Assembly: GCF_052857255.1 (NCBI RefSeq)
Contig: NW_027526727.1
Location: 39,555 to 103,554, forward strand
DNA: 64,000 nt
Direction of reading: 5' to 3'
Source of the DNA: Amblyomma americanum
Taxonomy: Eukaryota > Arthropoda > Arachnida > Ixodida > Ixodidae
Shown in pieces: positions 25,122-37,184 of the stretch. The notes beneath the pieces were generated by a model. It saw nothing but the letters and a program-made list of their open reading frames with translations. It searched no databases and was not told the DNA's origin. How positions within the stretch are numbered: position 1 is the stretch's first letter; each line of letters begins with the position of its first letter. Both the position numbers and the translations under genes were made by a program.

Positions 25122-27440
25122 CACAACACATCGGTTTTACAAGTGTTCCTCTGATACGCGTCAACTCTTTTTTCTCTTATAGCTGCGCGAAAAGCATGTA
25201 TTCGTGCTTAGTCCAACGAAACAAGCTGTTTTAGACCGAAACGAGGTAAATCTGAACACATCGGTTTTACAAGTGTCTCTCTAATACGCGTCAAAACTTT
25301 TTCTCTTATAACTGCGCGAAAAGCATGTATTCTTGCTTAATACAGCGAAACAAGCTGTTTTAGACCGAAACGAGCTAAATCACAACACATCGGTTTTACA
25401 AGTGTTCCTCTGATACGCGTCAACTCTTTTTTCTCCTATAACTGCGCGAAAAGCATGTATTTCTGCTTAATACAGCGAAACAAGCTGTTTTAGACCGAAA
25501 CGAGCTAAATCACAACACATCGGTTTTACAAGTGTCCCTGTGACACGCGTCAATACTTTTTCTCTTATAACTGCGCGAAAAGCATGTATTCTTGCTTAAT
25601 ACAGCGAAACAAGCTGTTTTAGACCGAAACGAGCTAAATCACAACACATCGGTTTTACAAGTGTTCCTCTGATACGCGTCTAAACTTTTTCTCTTATAAC
25701 TGCGCGAAAAGCATGTATTCGTGCTAAATACAACGAAACAAGCTGTTTTAGACCGAAACGAGCTAAATCTGAACACATCGGTTTTACAAGTGTCCCTGTG
25801 ACACGCGTCAATACTTTTTCTCTTATAACTGCGCGAAAAGCATGTATTCTTGCTTAATACAGCGAAACAAGCTGTTTTAGACCGACACGAGCTAAATCAC
25901 AACACATCGGTTTTACAAGTGTTCCTCTGATACGCGTCAAATCTTTTTCTCTTATAACTGCGCGAAAAGCATGTATTCGTGCTTAATACAACGAAACAAG
26001 CTGTTTTAGACCGAAAAGAGCTAGATCTGAACACATCGGTTTTCCAAGTGCCCATGTGATACGCGTCAAAACTTTTTCTGCGCGAAAAGCATGTATTCTT
26101 GCTTAATACAACGAAACAAGCTGTTTTAGTCCGAAAAGAGTTAAATCTGAACACATCGGTTTTACAAGTGTTCCTCTGATACGCGTCAAAACTTTTTGTC
26201 TTATAACTGCGCGAAAAGCATGTATTCTTGCTTAATACAACGAAACAAGCTGTTTTAGGCCGAAACGAGCCAAATCACAACACATCGGTATTACAAGTGT
26301 TCCACGTGATACTCGTCAAAACTTTTTCTCTTATAACTGCGCGAAAAGCATGTATTCGTGCTTAATACAACGAAACAAGCTGTTTTAGACCGAAATGAGC
26401 TAAATCACAACACATCGGTTTTACAAGTGTTCCTCTGATACGCGTCAAAACTTTTTCTCTTATAACTGCGCGAAAAGCATGTATTCTTGCTTATTACAGC
26501 GAAACAAGCTGTTTTAGACCGAAACGAGCTAAATCACAACACATCGGTATTACAAGTGTTCCACGTGATACTCGTCAAAACGTTTTCTCTTATAACTGCG
26601 CGAAAAGCATGTATTCGTGCTTAATACAACGAAACAAGCTGTTTTAGACCGAAACGAGCTAAATCTGAACACATCGGTTTTACAAGTGTCCCTGTGACAC
26701 GCGTCAAAACTTTTTCTCTTATAACTGCGCGAAAAGCATGTATCCTTGCTTAATACAGCGAAACAAGCTGTTTTAGACCGACACGAGCTAAATCACAACA
26801 CATCGGTTTTACAAGTGTTCCTCTGATACGCGTCAAAACTTTTTCTCTTATAACTGCGCGAAAAGCATGTATTCGTGCTTAATACAACGAAACAAGCTGT
26901 TTTAGACCGAAACGAGCTAGATCTGAACACATCGGTTTTCCAAGTGTCCATGTGATACGCGTCAAAACTTTTTCTCTTATAACTGCGCGAAAAGCATGTA
27001 TTCTTGCTTAATACAACGAAACAAGCTGTTTTAGTCCGAAAAGAGTTAAATCTGAACACATCGGTTTTACAAGTGTTCCTCTGATACGCGTCAGAACTTT
27101 TTCTCTTATAACTGCGCGAAAAGCATGTATTCTTGCTTAATACAACGAAACAAGCTGTTTTAGACCGAAACGAGCCAAATCACAACACATCGGTATTACA
27201 AGTGTTCCACGTGATACTCGCCAAAACTTTTTCTCTTATAACTGCGCGAAAAGCATGTATTCGTGCTTAATACAACGAAACAAGCTGTTTTAGACCGAAA
27301 TGAGCTAAATCACAACACATCGGTTTTACAAGTGTTCCTCTGATACGCGTCAAAACTTTTTTCTCTTATAACTGCGCGAAAAGCATGTATTCTTGCTTAG
27401 TCTAACGAAACAAGCTGTTTTAGACCGAAACGAGCTAAAT

Positions 27441-27636
27441 CACAACACATCGGTTTTACAAGTGTCTCTCTAATACGCGTCAAAACTTTTTCTCTTATAA
27501 CTGCGCGAAAAGCATGTATTCCTGCTTAATACAGCGAAACAAGTTGTTAAATTTTTTTCTCTTATAACTGCGCGAAAAGCATGTATTCTTGCTTAATACA
27601 GCGAAACAAGCTGTTTTAGACCGAAACGAGCTAAAT
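27441..27636 (+). repeat. Fused monomer, 62-bp deletion, copy 8
   Basis: The junction is at 27,540. It is the unit 3 counterpart of copy 3, and it is the last copy in the window: no such fusion was seen downstream. Confidence 0.88.
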
Positions 27637-30084
27637 CACAACACATCGGTTTTACAAGTGTTCCTCTGATACGCGTCAACTCTTTTTTCTCTTATAGCTG
27701 CGCGAAAAGCATGTATTCGTGCTTAGTCCAACGAAACAAGCTGTTTTAGACCGAAACGAGGTAAATCTGAACACATCGGTTTTACAAGTGTCTCTCTAAT
27801 ACGTGTCAAAACTTTTTCTCTTATAACTGCGCGAAAAGCATGTATTCTTGCTTAATACAGCGAAACAAGCTGTTTTAGACCGAAACGAGCTAAATCACAA
27901 CACATCGGTTTTACAAGTGTTCCTCTGATACGCGTCAACTCTTTTTTCTCCTATAACTGCGCGAAAAGCATGTATTTCTGCTTAATACAGCGAAACAAGC
28001 TGTTTTAGACCGAAACGAGCTAAATCACAACACATCGGTTTTACAAGTGTCCCTGTGACACGCGTCAATACTTTTTCTCTTATAACTGCGCGAAAAGCAT
28101 GTATTCTTGCTTAATACAGCGAAACAAGCTGTTTTAGACCGAAACGAGCTAAATCACAACACATCGGTTTTACAAGTGTTCCTCTGATACGCGTCTAAAC
28201 TTTTTCTCTTATAACTGCGCGAAAAGCATGTATTCGTGCTAAATACAACGAAACAAGCTGTTTTAGACCGAAACGAGCTAAATCTGAACACATCGGTTTT
28301 ACAAGTGTCCCTGTGACACGCGTCAATACTTTTTCTCTTATAACTGCGCGAAAAGCATGTATTCTTGCTTAATACAGCGAAACAAGCTGTTTTAGACCGA
28401 CACGAGCTAAATCACAACACATCGGTTTTACAAGTGTTCCTCTGATACGCGTCAAATCTTTTTCTCTTATAACTGCGCGAAAAGCATGTATTCGTGCTTA
28501 ATACAACGAAACAAGCTGTTTTAGACCGAAAAGAGCTAGATCTGAACACATCGGTTTTCCAAGTGCCCATGTGATACGCGTCAAAACTTTTTCTGCGCGA
28601 AAAGCATGTATTCTTGCTTAATACAACGAAACAAGCTGTTTTAGTCCGAAAAGAGTTAAATCTGAACACATCGGTTTTACAAGTGTTCCTCTGATACGCG
28701 TCAAAACTTTTTGTCTTATAACTGCGCGAAAAGCATGTATTCTTGCTTAATACAACGCAACAAGCTGTTTTAGGCCGAAACGAGCCAAATCACAACACAT
28801 CGGTATTACAAGTGTTCCACGTGATACTCGTCAAAACTTTTTCTCTTATAACTGCGCGAAAAGCATGTATTCGTGCTTAATACAACGAAACAAGCTGTTT
28901 TAGACCGAAATGAGCTAAATCACAACACATCGGTTTTACAAGTGTTCCTCTGATACGCGTCAAAACTTTTTCTCTTATAACTGCGCGAAAAGCATGTATT
29001 CTTGCTTAATACAGCGAAACAAGCTGTTTTAGACCGAAACGAGCTAAATCACAACACATCGGTATTACAAGTGTTCCACGTGATACTCGTCAAAACGTTT
29101 TCTCTTATAACTGCGCGAAAAGCATGTATTCGTGCTTAATACAACGAAACAAGCTGTTTTAGACCGAAACGAGCTAAATCTGAACACATCGGTTTTACAA
29201 GTGTCCCTGTGACACGCGTCAAAACTTTTTCTCTTATAACTGCGCGAAAAGCATGTATCCTTGCTTAATACAACGAAACAAGCTGTTTTAGACCGAAACG
29301 AGCCAAATCACAACACATCGGTATTACAAGTGTTCCACTTGATACTCGCCAAAACGTTTTCTCTTATAACTGCGCGAAAAGCATGTATTCGTGCTTAATA
29401 CAACGAAACAAGCTGTTTTAGACCGAAATGAGCTAAATCACAACACATTGGTTTTACAAGTGTTCCTCTGATACGCGTCAAAACTTTTTCTCTTATAACT
29501 GCGCGAAAAGCATGTATTCTTGCTTAATACAGCGAAACAAGCTGTTTTAGACCGAAACGAGCTAAATCACAACACATCGGTATTACAAGTGTTCCACGTG
29601 ATACTCGTCAAAACTTTTTCTCTTATAACTGCGCGAAAAGCATGTATTCTTGCTTAATACAACGAAACAAGCTGTTTTAGACCGAAACGAGCTAAATCAC
29701 AACACATCGGTTTTACAAGTATCCACGTGATACTCGTCAAAACTTTCTCTCTTATAACTGCGCGAAAAGCATGTATTCTTGCTTAATACAACGAAACAAG
29801 CTGTTTTAGACCCAAACGAGCTAAATCACAACACAAAGGTTTTACAAGTGATCCTCTAATACGCGTCAAAACTTTTTCTCTTATAACTGCGCGAAAAGCA
29901 TGTATTCTTGCTTAATACTACGAAACAAGCTGTTTTAGACCGAAACGAGCTAAATCACAACACATCGGTTTTACAAGTGTTCCTCTGATACGCGTCAAAA
30001 CTTTTTCTCTTATAACTGCGCGAAAAGCATGTATTCTTGCTTAATACAGCGAAACAAGCTGTTTTAGACCGAAACGAGCTAAAT

Positions 30085-33052
30085 CACAACACATCGGTAT
30101 TACAAGTGTTCCACGTGATACTCGTCAAAATGTTTTCTCTTATAACTGCGCGAAAAGCATGTATTCGTGCTTAATACAACGAAACAAGTTGTTTTGAGAC
30201 CGAAACGAGCTAAATCTGAACACTTCGGTTTTACAAGTATCCACGTGATACTCGTCAAAACTTTTTCTCTTATAACTGCGCGAAAAGCATGTATTCTTGC
30301 TTAATACAACGAAACAAGCTGTTTTAGACCGAAACGAGCTAAATCACAACACATCGGTTTTACAAGTATCCACGTGATACTCGTCAAAACTTTCTCTCTT
30401 ATAACTGCGCGAAAAGCATGTATTCTTGCTTAATACAACGAAACAAGCTGTTTTAGACCGAAACGAGCTAAATCTGAACACATCGGTTTTACAAGTATCC
30501 ACGTGAAACTCGTCAAAACTTTTTCTTCTATAACTGCGCGTAAAGCATGTATTCGTGCTTAATACAACGAAACAAGTTGTTTTAGACCGAAACGAGCTAA
30601 ATCTGAACACATCGGTTTTACAAGTGTCTCTGATACGCCTCAAAACGTTTTCTTCTATAACTGCGCGTAAAGCATGTATTCGTGCTTAATACAACGAAAC
30701 AAGCTCCTTTAGACCGAAACGAGCTAAATCTGAACACATCGGTTTTACAAGTGTTCCTCTGATACGCGTCAAAACTTTTTCTCCTATAACTGCGCGAAAA
30801 GCATGTATTCTTGCTTAATACAGCGAAACAAGCTGTTTTAGACCGAAACGAGCTAAATCACAACACATCGGTTTTACAAGTGTTCCTCAAATACGCGTCA
30901 AAATTTTTTCTCTTATAACTGCGCGAAAAGCATGTATTCTTGCTTAATACAGCGAAACAAGCTGTTTTAGACCGAAACGAGCTAAATCACAACACATCGG
31001 TTTTACAAGTGTTCCTCTGATACGCGTCAAAACTTTTTCTCTTATAACTGCGCGAAAAGCATGTATTCTTGCTTAATACAGCGAAACAAGCTGTTTTAGA
31101 CCGAAACGAGCTAAATCACAACACATCGGTATTACAAGTGTTCCACGTGATACTCGTCAAAACTTTTTCTCTTTTAACTGCGCGAAAAGCATGTATTTGT
31201 GCTTAATACAACGAAACAAGCTGTTTTTGACCGAAACGAGCTAAATCTGAACACATCGGTTTTACAAGTATCCACGTGATACTCAAAACTTTTTCTCTTA
31301 TAACTGCGCGAAAAGCATGTATTCTTGCTTAATACAACGAAACAAGCTGTTTTAGACCGAAACGAGCTAAATCACAACACATCGGTTTTACACGTATCCA
31401 CGTGATACTCGTCAAAACTTTTTCTCTTATAACTGCGCGAAAAGCATGTATTCTTGCTTAATACAGCGAAACAAGCTGTTTTAGACCGAAATGAGCTAAA
31501 TCACAACACATCGGTTTTACAAGTGTTCCTCTGATACGCGTCAAAACTTTTTCTTTTATAACTGCCCGAAAAGCATGTATTCTTGCTTAATACAGCGAAT
31601 CAAGCTGTTTTAGACCGAAACAAGCTAAATCACAACACATCGGTATTGCAAGTGTTCCACGTGATACTCGTCAAAACTTTTTCTCTTATAACTGCGCGAA
31701 AAGAGTGTATTCTTGCTTAGTCCAACGAAGCAAGCTGTTTTAGACCGAAACGAGGTAAATCTGAACACATCGGTTTTACAAGTGTCCTTGTGACAAGCCT
31801 TTAAAACTTTTTCTCTTATAACTGCGCGAAAAGCATGTATTCCTGCTTAATACAGCGAAACAAGCTGTTTTAGACCAAAACGAGCTAAATCACAACACAT
31901 CGGTTTTACAAGTGTTCCTCTGATACGCGTCAAATTTTTTTCTCTTATAACTGCGCGAAAAGCATGTATTCTTGCTTAATACAGCGAAACAAGCTGTTTT
32001 AGACCGAAACGAGCTAAATCACAACACATCGGTTTTACAAGTGTTCCTCTGATACGCGACAACTCTTTTTTCTCTTATAGCTGCGCGAAAAGCATGTATT
32101 CGTGCTTAGTCCAACGAAACAAGCTGTTTTAGACCGAGCGAGGTAAATCTGAACACATCGGTTTTACAAGTGTCCCTGTGACACGCCTTTAAATCTTTTT
32201 CTCTTATCACTGCGCGAAAAGCATGTATTTCTGCTTAATACAGCGAAACAAGCTGTTTTAGACCGAAACGAGCTAAATCACAACACATCGGTTTTACAAT
32301 TGTTCCTCTGATACGCGTCTAAACTTTTTCTCCTATAACTGCGCGAAAAGCATGTATTCGTGCTTAATACAGCGAAACAAGCTGTTTTAGACCGAAACGA
32401 GCTAAATCACAACACATCGGTTTTACAAGTGTTCCTCGATACGCGTCAAAACTTTTTCTCTTATAACTGCGCGAAAAGCATGTATTCGTGCTTAATACAA
32501 CGAAACAAGCTGTTTTAGACCAAAACGACCTAAATCTGAACACATCGGTTTTCCAAGTGTCCATGTGATACGCGTCAAAACTTTTTCCCTTATAACTGCG
32601 CGAAAAGCATGTATTCGTGCTTAATACAACGAAACAAGCTGTTTCAGACCGAAACGAGCTAAATCTGAACACATCGGTTTTACAAGTGTTCCTCTGATAC
32701 GCGTCAAAACTTTTTCTCTTATAACTGCGCGAAAAGCATGTATTCTTGCTTAATACAGCGAAACAAGCTGTTTTAAACCGAAACGAGCTAAATCACAACA
32801 CATCGGTATTACAAGTGTTCCACGTGATACTCGTCAAAACTTTTTCTCTTATAACTGCGCGAAAAGCATGTATTCGTGCCTAATACAACGAAACAAGCTG
32901 TTTTAGTCCGAAAAGAGTTAAATCTGAACACATCGGTTTTACAAGTGTTCCTCTGATACGCGTCAGAACTTTTTCTCTTATAACTGCGCGAAAAGCATGT
33001 ATTCTTGCTTAATACAACGAAACAATCTGTTTTAGACCGAAACGAGCCAAAT
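30085..33052 (+). repeat. Block 3 HOR unit 1 (2,968 bp, 23 monomers)
   Basis: This unit starts like block 1 copy A: a GTATTAC monomer with GTTTTGAGACCG, then the CTTCGG monomer, the CTTCTATAAC/CGTAAAGC monomers, and CAAGCTCCTT at 30,700. The order of marked monomers to about 32,340 follows block 1. It then carries GGTTTTCCAAGTGTCCATG and GTTTCAGACC monomers before a monomer near 32,890 switches to a block-2-like TCCGAAAAGAGTTAAATC form. The next unit starts at 33,053. Confidence 0.83.
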
Positions 33053-33312
33053 CACAAAACATCGGTATTACAAGTGTTCCACGTGATACTCGTCAAAACG
33101 TTTTCTCTTATAACTGCGCGAAAGGCATGTATTCGTGCTTAATACAACGAAACAAGTTGTTTTGAGACCGAAACGAGCTAAATCTGAACACTTCGGTTTT
33201 ACAAGTATCCACGTGATACTCGTCAAAACTTTTTCTCTTATAACTGCGCGAAAAGCATGTATTCTTGCTTAATACAACGAAACAAGCTGTTTTAGACCGA
33301 AACGAGCTAAAT

Positions 33313-34472
33313 CACAACACATCGGTTTTACAAGTATCCACGTGATACTCGTCAAAACTTTCTCTCTTATAACTGCGCGAAAAGCATGTATTCTTGCTTA
33401 ATACAACGAAACAAGCTGTTTTAGACCGAAACGAGCTAAATCTGAACACATCGGTTTTACAAGTATCCACGTGAAACTCGTCAAAACTTTTTCTTCTATA
33501 ACTGCGCGTAAAGCATGTATTCGTGCTTAATACAACGAAACAAGTTGTTTTAGACCGAAACGAGCTAAATCTGAACACATCGGTTTTACAAGTGTCTCTG
33601 ATACGCGTCAAAACGTTTTCTTCTATAACTGCGCGTAAAGCATGTATTCGTGCTTAATACAACGAAACAAGCTCCTTTAGACCGAAACGAGCTAAATCTG
33701 AACACATCGGTTTTACAAGTGTTCCTCTGATACGCGTCAAAACTTTTTCTCTTATAACTGCGCGAAAAGCATGTATTCTTGCTTAATACAGCGAAACAAG
33801 CTGTTTTAGACTGAAACGAGCTAAATCACAACACATCGGTTTTACAAGTGTTCCTCTGATACGCGTCAAAATTTTTTCTCTTATAACTGCGCGAAAAGCA
33901 TGTATTCTTGCTTAAATCAGCGAAACAAGCTGTTTTAGACCGAAACGAGCTAAATCACAACACATCGGTTTTACAAGTGTTCCTCTGATACGCGTCAAAA
34001 CTTTTTCTCTTATAACTGCGCGAAAAGCATGTATTCTTGCTTAATACAACGAAACAAGCTGTTTTAGACCGAAACGAGCTAAATCACAACACATCGGTAT
34101 TACAAGTGTTCCACGTGATACTCGTCAAAACTTTTTCTCTTTTAACTGCGCGAAAAGCATGTATTCGTGCTTAATACAACGAAACAAGCTGTTTTTGACC
34201 GAAACGAGCTAAATCTGAACACATCGGTTTTACAAGTATCCACGTGATACTCGTCAAAACTTTTTCTCTTATAACTGCGCGAAAAGCATGTATTCTTGCT
34301 TAATACAACGAAACAAGCTGTTTTAGACCGAAACGAGCTAAATCACAACACATCGGTTTTACAAGTGTCTCTCTAATACGCGTCAAAACTTTTTCTCTTA
34401 TAACTGCGCGAAAAGCATGTATTCTTGCTTAATACAACGAAACAAGCTGTTTTAGACCGAAACGAGCTAAAT
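33313..34472 (+). repeat. Recent tandem duplication, left copy (1,160 bp, 9 monomers)
   Basis: Nine monomers repeat directly in the next 1,160 bp. Both copies share the private change CTTAAATCAGCG (33,911 and 35,071) and CAAGCTCCTT (33,668 and 34,828). On reading I found one clear difference, GACTGAAACG near 33,809 against GACCGAAACG in the right copy. Confidence 0.9.
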
Positions 34473-35632
34473 CACAACACATCGGTTTTACAAGTATCCA
34501 CGTGATACTCGTCAAAACTTTCTCTCTTATAACTGCGCGAAAAGCATGTATTCTTGCTTAATACAACGAAACAAGCTGTTTTAGACCGAAACGAGCTAAA
34601 TCTGAACACATCGGTTTTACAAGTATCCACGTGAAACTCGTCAAAACTTTTTCTTCTATAACTGCGCGTAAAGCATGTATTCGTGCTTAATACAACGAAA
34701 CAAGTTGTTTTAGACCGAAACGAGCTAAATCTGAACACATCGGTTTTACAAGTGTCTCTGATACGCGTCAAAACGTTTTCTTCTATAACTGCGCGTAAAG
34801 CATGTATTCGTGCTTAATACAACGAAACAAGCTCCTTTAGACCGAAACGAGCTAAATCTGAACACATCGGTTTTACAAGTGTTCCTCTGATACGCGTCAA
34901 AACTTTTTCTCTTATAACTGCGCGAAAAGCATGTATTCTTGCTTAATACAGCGAAACAAGCTGTTTTAGACCGAAACGAGCTAAATCACAACACATCGGT
35001 TTTACAAGTGTTCCTCTGATACGCGTCAAAATTTTTTCTCTTATAACTGCGCGAAAAGCATGTATTCTTGCTTAAATCAGCGAAACAAGCTGTTTTAGAC
35101 CGAAACGAGCTAAATCACAACACATCGGTTTTACAAGTGTTCCTCTGATACGCGTCAAAACTTTTTCTCTTATAACTGCGCGAAAAGCATGTATTCTTGC
35201 TTAATACAACGAAACAAGCTGTTTTAGACCGAAACGAGCTAAATCACAACACATCGGTATTACAAGTGTTCCACGTGATACTCGTCAAAACTTTTTCTCT
35301 TTTAACTGCGCGAAAAGCATGTATTCGTGCTTAATACAACGAAACAAGCTGTTTTTGACCGAAACGAGCTAAATCTGAACACATCGGTTTTACAAGTATC
35401 CACGTGATACTCGTCAAAACTTTTTCTCTTATAACTGCGCGAAAAGCATGTATTCTTGCTTAATACAACGAAACAAGCTGTTTTAGACCGAAACGAGCTA
35501 AATCACAACACATCGGTTTTACAAGTGTCTCTCTAATACGCGTCAAAACTTTTTCTCTTATAACTGCGCGAAAAGCATGTATTCTTGCTTAATACAACGA
35601 AACAAGCTGTTTTAGACCGAAACGAGCTAAAT
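34473..35632 (+). repeat. Recent tandem duplication, right copy (1,160 bp)
   Basis: This is the right copy of the nine-monomer duplication. It is followed by the CTGAAC monomer with TTTTACACGTATCC, which continues the HOR order. Near-identity of the copies implies a very recent event or ongoing gene conversion. Confidence 0.9.
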
Positions 35633-37184
35633 CTGAACACATCGGTTTTACACGTATCCACGTGATACTCGTCAAAACGTTTTCTCTTATAACTGCGCGA
35701 AAAGCATGTATTCTTGCTTAATACAGCGAAACAAGCTGTTTTAGACCGAAATGAGCTAAATCACAACACATCGGTTTTACAAGTGTTCCTCTGATACGCG
35801 TCAAAATTTTTCTTTTATAACTGCGCGAAAAGCATGTATTCTTGCTTAATACAGCGAATCAAGCTGTTTTAGACCGAAACAAGCTAAATCACAACACATC
35901 GGTATTGCAAGTGTTCCACGTGATACTCGTCAAAACTTTTTCTCTTATAACTGCGCGAAAAGCATGTATTCTTGCTTAGTCCAACGAAACAAGCTGTTTT
36001 AGACCGAAACGAGGTAAATCTGAACACATCGGTTTTACAAGTGTCCTTGTGACAAGCCTTTAAACCTTTTTCTCTTATAACTGCGCGAAAAGCATGTATT
36101 CCTGCTTAATACAGCGAAACAAGCTGTTTTAGACCAAAACGAGCTAAATCACAACACATCGGTTTTACAAGTGTTCCTCTGATACGCGTCAAATTTTTTT
36201 CTCTTATAACTGCGCGAAAAGCATGTATTCTTGCTTAATACAGCGAAACAAGCTGTTTTAGACCGAAACGAGCTAAATCACAACACATCGGTTTTACAAG
36301 TGTTCCTCTGATACGCGACAACTCTTTTTTCTCTTATAGCTGCGCGAAAAGCATGTATTCGTGCTTAGTCCAACGAAACAAGCTGTTTTAGACCGAAACG
36401 AGGTAAATCTGAACACATCGGTTTTACAAGTGTCCCTGTGACACGCCTTTAAAGCTTTTTCTCTTATCACTGCGCGAAAAGCATGTATTTCTGCTTAATA
36501 CAGCGAAACAAGCTGTTTTAGACCGAAACGAGCTAAATCACAACACATCGGTTTTACAATTGTTCCTCTGATACGCGTCTAAACTTTTTCTCTTATAACT
36601 GCGCGAAAAGCATGTATTCGTGCTTAATACAGCGAAACAAGCTGTTTTAGACCGAAACGAGCTAAATCACAACACATCGGTTTTACAAGTGTTCCTCTGA
36701 TACGCGTCAAAACTTTTTCTCTTATAACTGCGCAAAAAGCATGTATTCGTGCTTAATACAACGAAACAAGCTGTTTTAGACCAAAACGACCTAAATCTGA
36801 ACACATCGGTTTTCCAAGTGTCCATGTGATACGCGTCAAAACTTTTTCCCTTATAACTGCGCGAAAAGCATGTATTCGTGCTTAATACAACGAAACAAGC
36901 TGTTTCAGACCGAAACGAGCTAAATCTGAACACATCGGTTTTACAAGTGTTCCTCTGATACGCGTCACAACTTTTTCTCTTATAACTGCGCGAAAAGCAT
37001 GTATTCTTGCTTAATACCACAAAACAAGCTGTTTTAAACCGAAACGAGCTAAATCACAACACATCGGTATTACAAGTGTTCCACGTGATACTCGTCAAAA
37101 CTTTTTCTCTTATAACTGCGCGAAAAGCATGTATTCGTGCCTAATACAACGAAACAAGCTGTTTTAGACCGAAACGAGCTAAAT

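Larger units (their letters stand above)
24539..30474 (+). repeat. Block 2 HOR unit 3 (truncated by passage into block 3)
   Basis: This unit has GACCGACACG at 25,880, 26,776 and 28,395, and the CACAAAGG monomer at 29,827. Its internal sub-repeat starts at 25,381 and 27,896 (2,515 bp). It keeps the segment that unit 2 lost. Homology to unit 2 ends at about 30,490, where the next CTGAAC monomer has TATCCACGTGAAACTC, typical of blocks 1 and 3, and not TGTCTCTCTAATACG. Confidence 0.86.
33053..37184 (+). repeat. Block 3 HOR unit 2
   Basis: Markers repeat those of the preceding unit at about 4,260 bp: GGTATTGCAAG at 31,631 and 35,890, and GTTTCAGACC at 32,641 and 36,902. The extra length over the 2,968 bp offset at its start comes from an internal 1,160 bp duplication and one added monomer. 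The f-e-g cassette is present near 36,280-36,660. Confidence 0.82.
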
